From Xanthomonas prunicola (lineage in GTDB: Bacteria > Pseudomonadota > Gammaproteobacteria > Xanthomonadales > Xanthomonadaceae), in contig NZ_PHKV01000001.1 in assembly GCF_002846205.1 (NCBI RefSeq), forward strand, positions 558,001 through 622,000: a stretch of DNA of 64,000 nt, given 5' to 3'. Numbering within the stretch: the stretch's first letter is position 1; each line of letters starts with the position of its first letter. The position numbers and the translations under genes were made by a program. Positions 43,666 through 53,421 of this stretch are shown here, piece after piece. The notes under the pieces are model-generated. The model ran no database searches. It was not told the origin of the DNA and worked only from the letters and a program-made list of their open reading frames with translations.

Positions 43666-45573
43666 TCAGATCTCCACTTGCGCGCCCAGTTCGACCAGGC
43701 GATTACCGGGGATGCGGAAGAAGCCGGTGGCCGGGGCGGCATTGCGATGCATCAGCGCGAACAGCTTGTCGCGCCAGATCGGCATGCCGCGATTGGCGCT
43801 GGCCACAATGGTTTCGCGGCTGGCGAAATAGGTGGTGTCCATCGGATCGAAATAGATCCCACCCTGGTCGCAGGAGCGCATGAGTGCCAGCGGCACGTCC
43901 GGAGTCTCCATGAAACCGAATCGCACATGCACGCGGTAGAACTCGTCGCCAATCGCGTCGATCTGCAGCCGTTTCCCGGCGGCCGCGTACGGCACCTGCA
44001 GGGTCTCGACGGTCAGGAACACGTTGCGCTCGTGCAGCACCTTGTTGTGCTTGAGGTTGTGCATCAGCGCATGCGGCACCACCATCGGGTCGGCGGTGAG
44101 AAACACTGCCGTACCGGGCACACGCACGGGCGGCGCCAGCATCAGCCCTGGCAGGAAGGTATCGAGCTTGATGCCGTCCTTGCGAATCTCGTCGTGCAAC
44201 AGCTTGCGGCCGCGGCGCCATGTACGCATCAGCGTGAACAGGATCAGGCCCAGCAGCAGCGGGAACCAGGCGCCGTCCAGGAATTTGATGATATTGGCGT
44301 AGAAGAACGCACAGTCAACTGCCAGGAACACCAGCGCGAACAGCCACAGCAGCGGCGTCGGCACGCGCGGATTGGCACGCGCATAGATGACCATCAACAC
44401 GGTGGTGATCAGCATGGTCCCGGTCACCGAGACGCCGTAAGCGGTCGCCAGCGAGGCCGAATCACCGAAACCGATCACCGCCACCGCCACCAGCGCCAGC
44501 AGGCACCAATTCACCGCTGGCACGTAGATCTGGCCGATGGTGGAGTGCGAGGTGTGGCGAATGTGCATGCGCGGGATGTAACCCAGCTGCATGGCCTGGC
44601 TGGCCACCGAATAGGCGCCGGTAATCAGCGCCTGCGAGGCGATCACCGTGGCCGCGGTAGCCAGCACGATCATCGGGTACAGGGCCCACTCGGGCACTGC
44701 TTCGTAAAACGGATTGCTGACCGCGGCGGGATCGCGCAGCACAAGCGCGCCCTGTCCCAGGTAGGTCAGGGTCAGCATCGGCAGCACCACGAACTGCCAG
44801 GAACGACGGATCGCCTTGGCGCCGAAGTGGCCCATGTCCGCGTATAGCGCCTCGCCGCCAGTCACTGCCAGCACCACTGCGCCGAGCACGAACACCGCAT
44901 GCCAGTTGTGTTCGGCGAAGAAACGCACACCCCACCACGGGTTCAGCGCATGCAGTACTTCTGGTGCACGCGCCATGTTGTAGACGCCGATCGCGCCCAA
45001 CGCGAAGAACCAGACCAGGGTGATCGGCCCGAACGCCTTGCCCACACGCTCGGTGCCGTAGCGCTGGGCCAGGAACAGCATGCTCAGCACCACAAGGGTG
45101 ATCGGCACGACGAACGGTTCGAGTTTGGGCGCTGCCACCTCCAGGCCCTCCACCGCCGACAGCACCGAGATGGCCGGGGTGATGACGCCGTCGCCGAAGA
45201 ACAGCGAGGCACCGAAGATGCCGAGGATACCGACCACATACATCGAGCGCGAACCGCCCGGCAGCGTGCGTTGCGCCAGCGCGGTGAGCGCCATGATGCC
45301 GCCCTCGCCGTCGTTATCGGCGCGCATGATCACGGTGACGTATTTGAGCGTGACCACCAGCATCAGCGCCCAGAACACCAGCGACAGGATGCCCAGCACG
45401 GTGTCGTGGTCCGGGGTCAACCCGTAGTGCGGCGAAAACGCCTCCTTCAGGGTGTACAGCGGGCTGGTACCGATATCGCCGAAGACGACACCGATTGCGC
45501 CGATGACCAAGGCGGTTTGGCTGTTGGCGGGCGCGTGGCCGGCGCCGGCTGCTGGTGTAGGGGTGTGGGACAT
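43666..45573 (-). CDS. kup: Low-affinity potassium transporter Kup
   Basis: 635 residues from the ATG at 45573 ([13 protein letters not shown]); the open frame upstream has no family value. A KUP/HAK/KT potassium-proton symporter with about twelve transmembrane helices. Signature segments: [70 protein letters not shown], and a soluble C-terminal domain. It imports K+ without ATP. It overlaps no neighbour, but a GTG gene begins two bases after its stop, so the two are probably one transcript, and it lies between ruvA and ruvB. Inner membrane. Confidence 0.97.
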   Translation of the reverse strand: MSHTPTPAAGAGHAPANSQTALVIGAIGVVFGDIGTSPLYTLKEAFSPHYGLTPDHDTVLGILSLVFWALMLVVTLKYVTVIMRADNDGEGGIMALTALAQRTLPGGSRSMYVVGILGIFGASLFFGDGVITPAISVLSAVEGLEVAAPKLEPFVVPITLVVLSMLFLAQRYGTERVGKAFGPITLVWFFALGAIGVYNMARAPEVLHALNPWWGVRFFAEHNWHAVFVLGAVVLAVTGGEALYADMGHFGAKAIRRSWQFVVLPMLTLTYLGQGALVLRDPAAVSNPFYEAVPEWALYPMIVLATAATVIASQALITGAYSVASQAMQLGYIPRMHIRHTSHSTIGQIYVPAVNWCLLALVAVAVIGFGDSASLATAYGVSVTGTMLITTVLMVIYARANPRVPTPLLWLFALVFLAVDCAFFYANIIKFLDGAWFPLLLGLILFTLMRTWRRGRKLLHDEIRKDGIKLDTFLPGLMLAPPVRVPGTAVFLTADPMVVPHALMHNLKHNKVLHERNVFLTVETLQVPYAAAGKRLQIDAIGDEFYRVHVRFGFMETPDVPLALMRSCDQGGIYFDPMDTTYFASRETIVASANRGMPIWRDKLFALMHRNAAPATGFFRIPGNRLVELGAQVEI

Positions 45574-45769
45574 TAGGTGAGCAGTTTTCGCCAGACAGCG
45601 TGAAGAAGATGAGGGACACAGCGCCTGCCAACGGCATCTGCGATAACGGCGCAGGCTACCAACGTACGGGCGGGCCACGGACAAGGACACGCAGTGTACG
45701 AGCCGCCCCAGCCGATTCCGAGTGCCGGCCGCGCCCGCTTGGCGGCGGTGCAGTGATGTGGGGCTGCGC

Positions 45770-46354
45770 TCAACGCAGCGCGGCTTGCAGCGCCTTGCGA
45801 ATGACGGTGGCCACTTCGTCGCCTTCTGCCCCGGCCTCGCGCGCCATGCGGGCGGCTTCGGCCGGCTTGTAGCCCAGTTGCTGCAAGGCCACGGTGGCTT
45901 CGGAGATAGCGTCCGGCCCCAGCTGACCGGTGATCGGCGCGCCGCTGCTGAAGTCGGCCGCGCGGTCGCGCAGCTCCACCACCATGCGCTCGGCAGTCTT
46001 CTTGCCGATGCCAGGGATGCGGGTCAGCGCGGTGATGTCGCCGCTGGTGACCAGGCGGGCGAATTCGTCCACGGTCACGCCAGACAGCACCGCCAGCGCG
46101 ATTTTGGCGCCGATGCCGGTGACCTTCTGCACGTCGCGGAACAGCCGTCGCTCGCCCTCGCGCAGAAAGCCGTACAGCGACACGCTGTCTTCCTTTTGCG
46201 CGTAATGGGTAAACAGGATCACGTCGCGACCGACATCGGGCAGGTCGTAGAAGGTGCTCATCGGCGCCTCCAGCTCATACCCCACCCCGCCCACGTCGAT
46301 CACCAGCCACGGCGGCTGCTTGTAGGCCAGGATCCCGCGCAGACGGCCGATCAT
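45770..46354 (-). CDS. ruvA: Holliday junction binding protein RuvA
   Basis: 194 residues from the ATG at 46354 ([20 protein letters not shown]). An upstream in-frame extension is made of repeat sequence ([13 protein letters not shown]) and is not family sequence. RuvA tetramers hold the four-way junction for RuvB. Features: OB-fold N-terminal domain, helix-hairpin-helix [20 protein letters not shown] and [19 protein letters not shown], and a small C-terminal domain ([19 protein letters not shown]) that touches RuvB. It follows ruvC after 157 bases holding inverted heptamer repeats. Cytoplasmic. Confidence 0.97.
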   Translation of the reverse strand: MIGRLRGILAYKQPPWLVIDVGGVGYELEAPMSTFYDLPDVGRDVILFTHYAQKEDSVSLYGFLREGERRLFRDVQKVTGIGAKIALAVLSGVTVDEFARLVTSGDITALTRIPGIGKKTAERMVVELRDRAADFSSGAPITGQLGPDAISEATVALQQLGYKPAEAARMAREAGAEGDEVATVIRKALQAALR

Positions 46355-46375
46355 TGGGCACCGCCCTGGCGGTGC

Positions 46376-46510
46376 CGGGATTGGGAATTGGGGATTGGGG
46401 ATTGGCAAGATCCCTCGCAGCCGTCAACGATGGCTGCGCACCACCGAAGCGGCACAGCGCGCGCAGAGTCGCTGTTGCAAATCCCCAATCCCGACTCCCG
46501 AATCCCGATC
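46376..46510. repeat. Inverted pair of heptamer repeats between ruvC and ruvA
   Basis: 46376-46405 reads CGGGATTGGGAATTGGGGAT then TGGGGATTGG on the plus strand; 46480-46510 reads AATCCCCAATCCCGACTCCC then GAATCCCGATC. The second is roughly the reverse complement of the first, so the transcript between ruvC and ruvA could fold into a stem of about 25-30 bases with a loop of about 75. Member of the 2951-3043 family. Confidence 0.8.
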
Positions 46511-46511
46511 A

Positions 46512-47036
46512 TCATTTCTTGCGGCTCCAGGCCTGTTGGGTATTGACGCCCAGGCGTTGCGCGGTCGCGCGCACGTGGGCGTGAGTGATGGCGACCGCTA
46601 ATGCGTCGGCGGCGTCGGGCTGCAGCTTGCCTTTCAAGTTAAGCATGATGCCGACCATGTGCTGCACCTGCACCTTGTCCGCGCCGCCTTTGCCGACCAG
46701 CGCCAGCTTGACCTCGGTGGCCGCGTACTCATGTACCGGCAGATCGCGCATGACGACCGCGCAGATTGCCGCGCCGCGCGCGTGGCCGAGCTTGAGCGCC
46801 GAAGCGGCACTCTTGCCCATGAACACTTTTTCGATCGCCACCTCATCCGGCCGGTAGGTCTCGATCAGCTCACCCAGCCCGTGCAGCAGGCGCTTGAGCC
46901 GCTGCGAGAAATCGCCCTCGCCCAGCAGCAGCAGCGGCGCGTGGTGCACATGCCGACTGCGACCGCCCTCGTCGATGTCGATGATGCCGATGCCGGTGCG
47001 CTGCGAACCGGGATCGATGCCCAGGATGCGGGTCAT
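46512..47036 (-). CDS. ruvC: Holliday junction endonuclease RuvC
   Basis: 174 residues. RuvC cuts Holliday junctions as a dimer. The catalytic acidic residues lie in [14 protein letters not shown] (first Asp), [20 protein letters not shown] (Glu) and [14 protein letters not shown] (two Asp), which are the expected set. Start ATG at 47036. It precedes ruvA on the minus strand. Between yebC and ruvC there is again a pair of inverted heptamer repeats. Cytoplasmic. Confidence 0.98.
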   Translation of the reverse strand: MTRILGIDPGSQRTGIGIIDIDEGGRSRHVHHAPLLLLGEGDFSQRLKRLLHGLGELIETYRPDEVAIEKVFMGKSAASALKLGHARGAAICAVVMRDLPVHEYAATEVKLALVGKGGADKVQVQHMVGIMLNLKGKLQPDAADALAVAITHAHVRATAQRLGVNTQQAWSRKK

Positions 47037-47044
47037 CGAGCGGC

Positions 47045-47160
47045 CGGGAATGGGGAGTTGGGAATCGGGAATGGGTAGAGCTGCCTCCTGGCTTGCCCGG
47101 AGACACTGGGCGGTGCCAGATGCGGCGTGTTCAATTCCCGATTCTCCATTCCCGATTCCC
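47045..47160. repeat. Inverted pair of heptamer repeats between yebC and ruvC
   Basis: 47045-47076 reads CGGGAATGGGGAGTTGGGAA then TCGGGAATGGG; 47133-47160 reads AATTCCCGATTCTCCATTCC then CGATTCCC. They are opposite in direction and largely complementary, with a loop of about 56 bases. Same family as above. Confidence 0.8.
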
Positions 47161-47165
47161 GGCGC

Positions 47166-47894
47166 TTACGCGCCAAGCGCCGCTTGATCGACGTTCGAAT
47201 AGACGTCCTGGACATCGTCCAGGTCTTCGAGCATGTCGAGCAGCTTGCGGACCTGCACGGCGGTGTCGCCGTCGACGGCGATGTCGTTTTCCGCGCGGAA
47301 GGTGATCTCGGCGTGGGCCGGCTCCAGGCCGGCGGCGGCCAGGGCGTCCCTGACCTGGGCGAAGGCGTCCGGGGCGGTGAGCACGTCGATGGCGCCGTCT
47401 TCCGGGTAGACCACCACGTCGTCGGCACCGGCGTCGATGGCCGCGTCGGTGAGGGTGTCCTCATCGCTACCGGCGGCAAAGCTGAGCACGCCCAGGCGCT
47501 TGAACATGAAAGCCACCGAGCCCTCGGTGCCCATGTTGCCGCCGCATTTGCTGAAAGCATGGCGCACGTCGGCCACGGTGCGCACACGGTTGTCGGTCAG
47601 GCAGTCCACGATCACCGCCACGCCGCCGGGCGCATAGCCCTCGTAGCGGACTTCTTCGTATTCCACGCCTTCCAGCTCGCCGGTGGACTTCTTGATGGCG
47701 CGTTCGATCACGTCCTTGGACATGTTCGCCGACAGGCCCTTGTCCATGGCCGTGCGCAGGCGCGGGTTGTTGGACGGATCGCCACCGCCAGCGCGCGCGG
47801 CAACGCTGATCTCGCGGATGATCTTGGTGAACATCTTGCCGCGTTTGGCGTCGGAGGCGTTCTTGCGGCCTTCGATGGAGGGGCCTCTACCCAT
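47166..47894 (-). CDS. YebC/PmpR-family transcriptional regulator
   Basis: 242 residues, the normal length for the YebC family. It begins [20 protein letters not shown], the signature start, then [20 protein letters not shown] and [20 protein letters not shown]. Members are cytoplasmic DNA-binding proteins and some act as translation factors at proline-rich stretches; which applies here cannot be read from sequence. It precedes ruvC by 129 bases, the common yebC-ruvCAB arrangement. Confidence 0.95.
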   Translation of the reverse strand: MGRGPSIEGRKNASDAKRGKMFTKIIREISVAARAGGGDPSNNPRLRTAMDKGLSANMSKDVIERAIKKSTGELEGVEYEEVRYEGYAPGGVAVIVDCLTDNRVRTVADVRHAFSKCGGNMGTEGSVAFMFKRLGVLSFAAGSDEDTLTDAAIDAGADDVVVYPEDGAIDVLTAPDAFAQVRDALAAAGLEPAHAEITFRAENDIAVDGDTAVQVRKLLDMLEDLDDVQDVYSNVDQAALGA

Positions 47895-47983
47895 GGGTGG
47901 TTCCAGACTGGCTTGGATGACAGGGCGCGGATTTTACCTGATTGCCTGCCCTCACCGGGGCCACAACATCCGCCAGCGCATGT

Positions 47984-48661
47984 TCACGACTGAAAGCGGC
48001 CGGTGCGCAGGAAGGCCAATGCCTGGGCGGCGGCCTCGGGCGAGCGCAACAGGCCGCTGTGGCTGGCCTGCACCACGCAGTGGTCGCGCAGCCCCGGCAA
48101 ACGGGTTTCGGCCAACGCGACCGTACCGTCCGAGCCCTCGGCCAGCGGCGCCAGCCAGCGACCGACGCCGCGCGGCACGCACCCGGCCACCTGACCGATC
48201 TCGGCCGGCCCGTCCCAGCGCGCAAACCCTTGCTGCAGCAGGGCGGCACTGCGGCCCATCGCCCAGACGCCGCCGCGCCGCGCCAGCCCGCGCGCGGCGG
48301 CGCTGCCGCACAGGGGCGAGCCCAGGCAGACCACGCGACGCGCCGGCAGGTCGGGGGCCTCGCACAAGGCCTGCAAAGCCATCAGCCCCCCCAGGCTGTG
48401 GCAGACCAGCAATTGCGCGCGACTGGTGCGCAGGCGTTCGATCAAGCGCGGCACGGCCTGCGCCGGCCCGCCGAGCACGCTGGCATAGCCGAACAACGCC
48501 GGCGCCAGCCCAGCGGCGCGCATCCGGCGCGCGAGCGGGAACAGCCAGTGCGCGGTATTCCAGATGCCGTGCACCAGCAACACGTCGGCGGTGGCGGCGA
48601 CCGCGTGCTTGCGCGGACTGCGCCGGGGAATGACCGGGATGGCGGACGATGGGCTGGACAA
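47984..48661 (-). CDS. Alpha/beta-hydrolase of unknown substrate
   Basis: 225 residues with a TTG start at 48661, or a later start, since the first conserved part is DVLLVHGIWNTAHWLFPLAR. The nucleophile elbow is LLVCHSLGGLMALQ, where Cys stands for the usual first Gly of GxSxG. The catalytic Asp is likely in GSDGTVALAET and the His in ASHSGLLRSPEA. HGIWN provides the oxyanion hole, as in lipases and esterases. No signal peptide, so it may be cytoplasmic. It has no clear partner; it lies between the GNAT gene and yebC. Substrate unknown. Confidence 0.8.
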   Translation of the reverse strand: MSSPSSAIPVIPRRSPRKHAVAATADVLLVHGIWNTAHWLFPLARRMRAAGLAPALFGYASVLGGPAQAVPRLIERLRTSRAQLLVCHSLGGLMALQALCEAPDLPARRVVCLGSPLCGSAAARGLARRGGVWAMGRSAALLQQGFARWDGPAEIGQVAGCVPRGVGRWLAPLAEGSDGTVALAETRLPGLRDHCVVQASHSGLLRSPEAAAQALAFLRTGRFQS

Positions 48662-48828
48662 AGGCGTGGTTACCGGGATGGGAGGCGGACGTCAGGCGCG
48701 TGTCTGAGGCGCACACGCGCTGCCGGGAACATGGCGGGTGCCGATCGCGCGCATGCGCTGCGCCGATCTTGCGGCAAGCGTCGCGCACCACGGGCACAAT
48801 GCCGCATCACCTCGTGCGGGCGCCGGGC

Positions 48829-49356
48829 TCAGCCGGCCGCAACGATCGGCTTGCGGCGCAGGATGAACTCGCGGTCGACGATCTTGCCGACCGGGAAGTC
48901 GTATTCGCCGACCTTTTCGAAGCCGTAGCGGGCGTAGAAGCGCTGCGCGCCGAAATTCTCCGACCACACACCGATCCACAGGGTGCGTGGGCCGTCGCGT
49001 TCGAGCCATTCCAGTGTGGTTTCGAACAGCCGGCTGCCCCAGCCGCTGCTCTGGTAGTCCTTCAACAGATACAGGCGCTTGAGTTCCCCGTCGCCGGGGC
49101 GGACCTCATCGTGCGGCAGGCCGCACGGGCCGGCAGCGGCGTGGCCGACCAGCAGATTGTCCATCTCCAGCAACCAGATCGCGTAGTCCGGATGCGCCAG
49201 CACGATGCGCGCGCGCTCCACGGCATAGGTCTCTTCCAGAAAACCATGCAGGTCTTCTTGCGGATACAGATGCCCGAAGGTTTCGGTAAAGGTCTGTGCG
49301 GCCAGAAGCGACAGCGCTTCGGCATCGTCCGGCGTGGCGCGGCGAATGCGGGTCAT
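48829..49356 (-). CDS. GNAT-family N-acetyltransferase
   Basis: 175 residues from the ATG at 49356 (MTRIRRATPDDAEAL); the longer frame includes heptamer-repeat sequence and is not used. A complete GNAT fold: strand 1 IRRATPDDAEALSLLA, ETFGHLYPQEDLHGFLE, LVGHAAAGPCG, the acetyl-CoA loop LKDYQSSGWGSRLFETTLEW (Q/R-x-x-G-x-G/A type), and the C-terminal IGVWSENFGAQRFYARYGFEK. It probably acetylates small molecules, amino acids or a protein N terminus; substrate unknown. Cytoplasmic. Confidence 0.88.
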   Translation of the reverse strand: MTRIRRATPDDAEALSLLAAQTFTETFGHLYPQEDLHGFLEETYAVERARIVLAHPDYAIWLLEMDNLLVGHAAAGPCGLPHDEVRPGDGELKRLYLLKDYQSSGWGSRLFETTLEWLERDGPRTLWIGVWSENFGAQRFYARYGFEKVGEYDFPVGKIVDREFILRRKPIVAAG

Positions 49357-49784
49357 GCGGGCCCCTCTGGCAAGTGGACGGGGCAGCTTCTCGCATGCGG
49401 CGGCGCTGCTGCAAGTGGGAATCGAGAATCGAGAATCGGAGAGCATCCTGGCTATCGCGCACTGATGCGCATGCCCAACTGCGGGTCTGAGCACCAGGAG
49501 GCCCTAGCACCCTGTGCGCCGGCGTATTGCTCGCGCAAGGAAAGCGGACTGCATCGCATGTTGGCGCCTGCGCGCAGTTCCTACACGACCGCCAAGGTTC
49601 CAGGAAAGCGTAATGCGTGACTGACTGGGAGACGCACCTGCTGTGCGCCACGCTGCCCGTGCAGCCCTTCGATACGGGCGTTGAGCGCGGCGCAGATTAG
49701 CCAAGCAACGCCTTTCCCAACATGTTGCTCGCTGCGCATAAACAACACGGCCACGCGCTGGGCGTGGCCGTGTTCGATGGCGGG
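49357..49784. other. Gap with a heptamer-like repeat and the aspS terminator
   Basis: 49417-49440 carries three imperfect repeats (GGGAATCGAGAATCGAGAAT then CGGA), a variant of the heptamer family. The right end holds the hairpin listed below. No gene is supported between. Confidence 0.5.
49744..49774 (-). terminator. Rho-independent-type terminator after aspS
   Basis: Arms AACACGGCCACGC (49744-49756) and GCGTGGCCGTGTT (49762-49774) pair perfectly over 13 bases with a 5-base loop. Read on the minus strand it lies 10 bases after the aspS stop and is followed by GTTTATG, a weak U-tract. Position and strength fit termination of aspS. Confidence 0.65.
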
Positions 49785-51551
49785 TCAGACCTGCTTGGGG
49801 CGGACCTGCACGTGCACTTCGGCAAGTTGGTCTGCGGCGATCGGCGACGGGGCGTCGGTCATCAGGTCCTGCGCGCCGGTGGTCTTGGGGAAGGGGATGA
49901 CGTCGCGGATGGAGTCGGTGCCGGCCATCAATGCAGCGATCCGGTCGATGCCGAAGGCGATGCCACCGTGCGGCGGTGCGCCGTAGTTGAGCGCATCCAG
50001 CAGGAAGCCGAACTTGGCACGCGCTTCTTCTGCGCCGATGCCGAGCAACTCGAACACCGCGCTCTGCATGTCCGGGCGGTGGATACGGATCGAGCCGCCG
50101 CCGATTTCATTGCCGTTGAGCACCATGTCGTAACCGCGCGAGACCGCGGTGCGGGCGTTGGCGCGCAGGTCGGCGATATCGTCCACCGCCGGCGCGGTGA
50201 AGGGGTGATGAAGGGCGACGTAGCGCTGCGCTTCGTCGTCCCATTCGAACATCGGGAAGTCGGTGACCCACAGCGGCGCCCAGCCATCGGCGATCAGCTT
50301 GAAGTCCTTGCCGGCCTTCAACCGCAGCGCGCCCATGAAGTCGGACACCTTGGTGTAGCCGCCGGCACCGAAGAACACGATGTCGCCGTTGCCGGCACCC
50401 ACGTGCTTGAGCAGCGCGGCAAAGGCCTCTTCGGAGAAGAACTTGGCGATCGGCGAGCTGACTTCGCCGCTCTCCGACAGCTTGATGTAGGCCAGGCCCT
50501 TGGCGCCGTATTTGGCAGCGTGCGCGGCGTACTCGTCGATCTGTTTGCGCGACAAGCTGGCGCCACCGGGAATGCGTAGCGCAGCGACGCGGCCGTCGGC
50601 ATCGTTGGCGGCGGCGGTGAACACCGGAAATTCGCTGGTCTTGACCAGCTCGGCCACGTCGACCAGTTCCAGCGCGATGCGCAGGTCCGGCTTGTCCGAA
50701 CCATAGCGACGCATCGCCTCGGCCCAGGTCATGCGCGGGAATTGCACGGCCAGCTCGACATCCACCACTTCCTTGAAGATGGCGCGGATCATGTCTTCGA
50801 CGAAATCCTGCACGTCGCGCTCGCGCACGAAGGCGAATTCCATGTCGAGCTGAGTGAATTCCAGCTGGCGGTCGGCGCGCAGCGCTTCGTCGCGGAAGCA
50901 GCGCGCGATCTGGTAGTAGCGGTCGAAGCCGGCCACCATCAGGATCTGCTTGAACAGCTGCGGGCTCTGCGGCAAGGCATAGAACTCGCCCGGATGCATG
51001 CGCGCCGGCACCAGGAAGTCGCGTGCGCCTTCGGGGGTGGCCTTGGTCAGGATCGGGGTCTCGATGTCCTGGAAGTCGCGCGCATCCAGATGCCGGCGCA
51101 GCGCCTGCACCAGCTTGATGCGGGTACGCTGCATGCGCTGCATTTCCGGGCGACGCAGGTCGAGATAGCGGTACTTCAGGCGGGTTTCTTCGCCCGGGTT
51201 TTCGTGCGCATGGAACGGCAGCGGCGCAGCCTTGTTGAGGATGCTGATGCGGGTGGCGATCACTTCGACCTTGCCGGTGCGCAGCTTGTCGTTGACCGCA
51301 TGGCGCGCGCGCACCACACCTTCGACCTGCAACACGTCCTCGTAGCCCAGGCTGGCGGCCACCTTGAACAGCTCTGCGCTGGCGTCGTCGCCGGCCACCG
51401 GTTCCACCGTCACCTGCACGATGCCTTCGTGGTCGCGCAGGTCGATGAAGCACACCCCGCCCAGGTTACGGGCCACGTCGGTCCAGCCGGCGAGAGTGAC
51501 GGTTTGGCCGATCAAGGTCTCATCGACCAGGCCGCAGAAGTGGGTACGCAT
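49785..51551 (-). CDS. aspS: Aspartyl-tRNA synthetase
   Basis: 588 residues from the ATG at 51551 ([20 protein letters not shown]). Bacterial-type class II synthetase: N-terminal OB-fold anticodon-binding domain ([20 protein letters not shown]), class II core with motif 1 ([14 protein letters not shown]), motif 2 ([20 protein letters not shown]) and motif 3 ([14 protein letters not shown]), and the bacterial insertion domain. It charges tRNA with aspartate; whether it is discriminating for tRNA-Asp only, or also charges tRNA-Asn, cannot be told here. Essential. Downstream of fmdB, which is on the same strand, with a plus-strand DUF3011 gene between them. Confidence 0.98.
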   Translation of the reverse strand: MRTHFCGLVDETLIGQTVTLAGWTDVARNLGGVCFIDLRDHEGIVQVTVEPVAGDDASAELFKVAASLGYEDVLQVEGVVRARHAVNDKLRTGKVEVIATRISILNKAAPLPFHAHENPGEETRLKYRYLDLRRPEMQRMQRTRIKLVQALRRHLDARDFQDIETPILTKATPEGARDFLVPARMHPGEFYALPQSPQLFKQILMVAGFDRYYQIARCFRDEALRADRQLEFTQLDMEFAFVRERDVQDFVEDMIRAIFKEVVDVELAVQFPRMTWAEAMRRYGSDKPDLRIALELVDVAELVKTSEFPVFTAAANDADGRVAALRIPGGASLSRKQIDEYAAHAAKYGAKGLAYIKLSESGEVSSPIAKFFSEEAFAALLKHVGAGNGDIVFFGAGGYTKVSDFMGALRLKAGKDFKLIADGWAPLWVTDFPMFEWDDEAQRYVALHHPFTAPAVDDIADLRANARTAVSRGYDMVLNGNEIGGGSIRIHRPDMQSAVFELLGIGAEEARAKFGFLLDALNYGAPPHGGIAFGIDRIAALMAGTDSIRDVIPFPKTTGAQDLMTDAPSPIAADQLAEVHVQVRPKQV

Positions 51552-51708
51552 CGAAAGCTCCGCTGAAAACCCGACACAGGACAGCGCCGGAAAGCCGGAT
51601 ATTCTGGGGCCGGCGGGCGGCAGGAGCAAATGCGCAGGCGCTCACCGGCGCTTAAGTCAGCGCCCGGCTGAATAGGCGCCACGCCCCTTCTGCACCAAGG
51701 ACGACACG

Positions 51709-52482
51709 ATGCTGCGCACTGCCCTGCTGCTCTCCGGCTTCGGCCTGATCACCCTGACCGGCGCGTTTGCCGGCGCCACCGCCAGCGCGCAGGAACGCGG
51801 CTGGGACGGCCCCACCATCACCTGCTCCAGCAACGACAACCGCCGCCGCGAGTGCGATACCCCATTCCGCGGCCGCGCTGTGCTGGTGGAAAACATCTCC
51901 GGCACACGCTGTATCGAAGGCCGTAACTGGGGCAGCGATCGCGGCCGGATCTGGGTGGACAATGGCTGTCGCGGTCGCTTTGTCGAAGGCCGCAACGGCG
52001 GCTGGGGCGGCGGCAATGGCCCAGGTGGCGGCTTCGGCGGGGTCGCTGGGACGGTACGCTGCGAAAGCAACGACCAGCGCCAGAAAATCTGCGACACCGG
52101 CTGGCGCCGCGCCATGTTGGTGCGCCAACTTTCCAACACGCCCTGCGTGGAAGGCCGCAACTGGCGCCAGGAAGGTGGACGGATCTGGGTGGACGACGGC
52201 TGCCGGGGCGAATTTGCACAGGCCCGCGGTGACGGCTGGGACCGGGGTGACGGCGGCTACGGTGGCCGCGACGACCGCCCGCGCAACGATTACGCCATCA
52301 CCTGCGCCAGCGACGACCGCCGCCTGCGTACCTGCGGCTGGGATGGCCGCTATGGCCGCCCGGTGCTGACCCGCCAGCTGTCCGACACCCGCTGCGAGGA
52401 AGGCCGCAGTTGGGGGTACGACGACCGCCGCGCGACGGTGTGGGTCAACGACGGTTGCCGGGCACGCTTCGAGGCGCGTTGA
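51709..52482 (+). CDS. Exported protein with three DUF3011 repeats
   Basis: 257 residues with a signal peptide (LRTALLLSGFGLITLTGAFA, cut near SA-Q). Three copies of a Cys-containing repeat follow, each about 55-60 residues: ITCSSNDNRRRECDTPF ... RCIEGRNWG ... GRIWVDNGCRGRF; VRCESNDQRQKICDTG ... CVEGRNWRQ ... GRIWVDDGCRGEF; ITCASDDRRLRTCGWD ... CEEGRSWGY ... TVWVNDGCRARF. Each unit holds four Cys, probably two disulphides. Linkers are Gly/Asp/Arg-rich. The family is DUF3011, secreted, of unknown function. The gene lies on the plus strand between the minus-strand aspS and fmdB, which are otherwise often adjacent. Confidence 0.9.
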   Translation: MLRTALLLSGFGLITLTGAFAGATASAQERGWDGPTITCSSNDNRRRECDTPFRGRAVLVENISGTRCIEGRNWGSDRGRIWVDNGCRGRFVEGRNGGWGGGNGPGGGFGGVAGTVRCESNDQRQKICDTGWRRAMLVRQLSNTPCVEGRNWRQEGGRIWVDDGCRGEFAQARGDGWDRGDGGYGGRDDRPRNDYAITCASDDRRLRTCGWDGRYGRPVLTRQLSDTRCEEGRSWGYDDRRATVWVNDGCRARFEAR

Positions 52483-52566
52483 GGCCGCGAATGGGCGCGC
52501 CGCGCGCGGCTGGGTCCAAGGGTTGTGACTTCCGCCCTGCCAGCGGCTGCGGCGCGCTGGTCCGGC

Positions 52567-52860
52567 TCAGGCGGGGTCGGCCGCGGGCTTGGCAGCAGGC
52601 TTGCTCTCGGCGGCCGCCGCCGGCTTGGCATCGCCACCGGCGCTGCTGCTCTCGGTGAGGTTCTTCTTCTTCTCGCCCGCCGATTTGAAGTCGGTCTCGT
52701 ACCAGCCGCTGCCGGACAGGCGGAACGAGGGCGCGGTGATCTGGCGCTTGATCGTGGCCGCCGCGCAGGCCGGGCAGGTCTGCGGATCGGGGTCGGCCAT
52801 CTTCTGCAGGCGGTCGAACGAATGGCCGCAGGTGGTGCACTGGAACGCGTAGATGGGCAT
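52567..52860 (-). CDS. FmdB-family zinc-ribbon protein
   Basis: 97 residues: MPIYAFQCTTCGHSFDRLQK at the start and DPQTCPACAAATIKRQI after, giving Cys8, Cys11, Cys29 and Cys32 as a zinc ribbon. After it comes SFRLSGSGWYETDFKSAGEK, then a Lys/Ala/Glu-rich tail of low complexity. FmdB-type regulators are often found upstream of aspS, which is so here. Role unknown; may bind nucleic acid. Confidence 0.9.
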   Translation of the reverse strand: MPIYAFQCTTCGHSFDRLQKMADPDPQTCPACAAATIKRQITAPSFRLSGSGWYETDFKSAGEKKKNLTESSSAGGDAKPAAAAESKPAAKPAADPA

Positions 52861-53421
52861 GACAGATCCGCTGAAGACGACGCAAGGGCGCAGATTCTAG
52901 ACGGATGCGGGCGTGTCGGCGCAATGATCGAATCGCACCGACACAGAGCCGGGCAGGCGGACAGTGCCCGGCAGTTGCCGGCCCACTGCCGATTCGCGCG
53001 CGGTGCGTCCGGCCTCTTGTGAAGCTGGGGCGTCTGGCGTGCTGGCCGCTGGCGGCCGCATGGACACGACGAGCGAATGCGCTGCGTCGACGAAGACGCT
53101 TCGGCCAGCGCGTCAATTGCGGCCTAGAGGGCCTCCTCATCTGAAGGCCTCCTCATCTCATACGGCGCGGCTTTTGCAGGCGTCTTGAACCTGCACTTCC
53201 GGCGGATCTCCTTCACCAGCGCAGAGCTGGCACTCGGATCGAAGCAGATCTACGTCCACGCCCATACATGGCGATGTTGCGCGGCCCCACTCCACAACCG
53301 ACCTGCTCATCGAGCATTCCATGATCGCGTTATGCGAGTCCCATCGATCGAGCCGCACCAGCGCGGCTGTTACACTCGAACGCGTGATCGACGCGCCTTT
53401 CCCCCCACGAGGGCCGCATCC
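52861..53421. other. Gene-free gap with a short direct repeat
   Basis: No supported gene. A 13-base direct repeat, GGCCTCCTCATCT, occurs at 53130-53142 and 53146-53158, three bases apart. The MFS transporter promoter should lie in the last 150 bases. Long open frames here are compositional shadows. Confidence 0.35.

Noticed and set aside
43627-44847. 406-codon plus-strand frame opposite kup
   Set aside because: Antisense shadow of a clear Kup transporter; His/Gln-rich without domains.
52445-53140. 231-codon minus-strand frame extending over fmdB
   Set aside because: Arg-rich sequence in a different frame from fmdB; the 97-residue zinc-ribbon frame is the real one.
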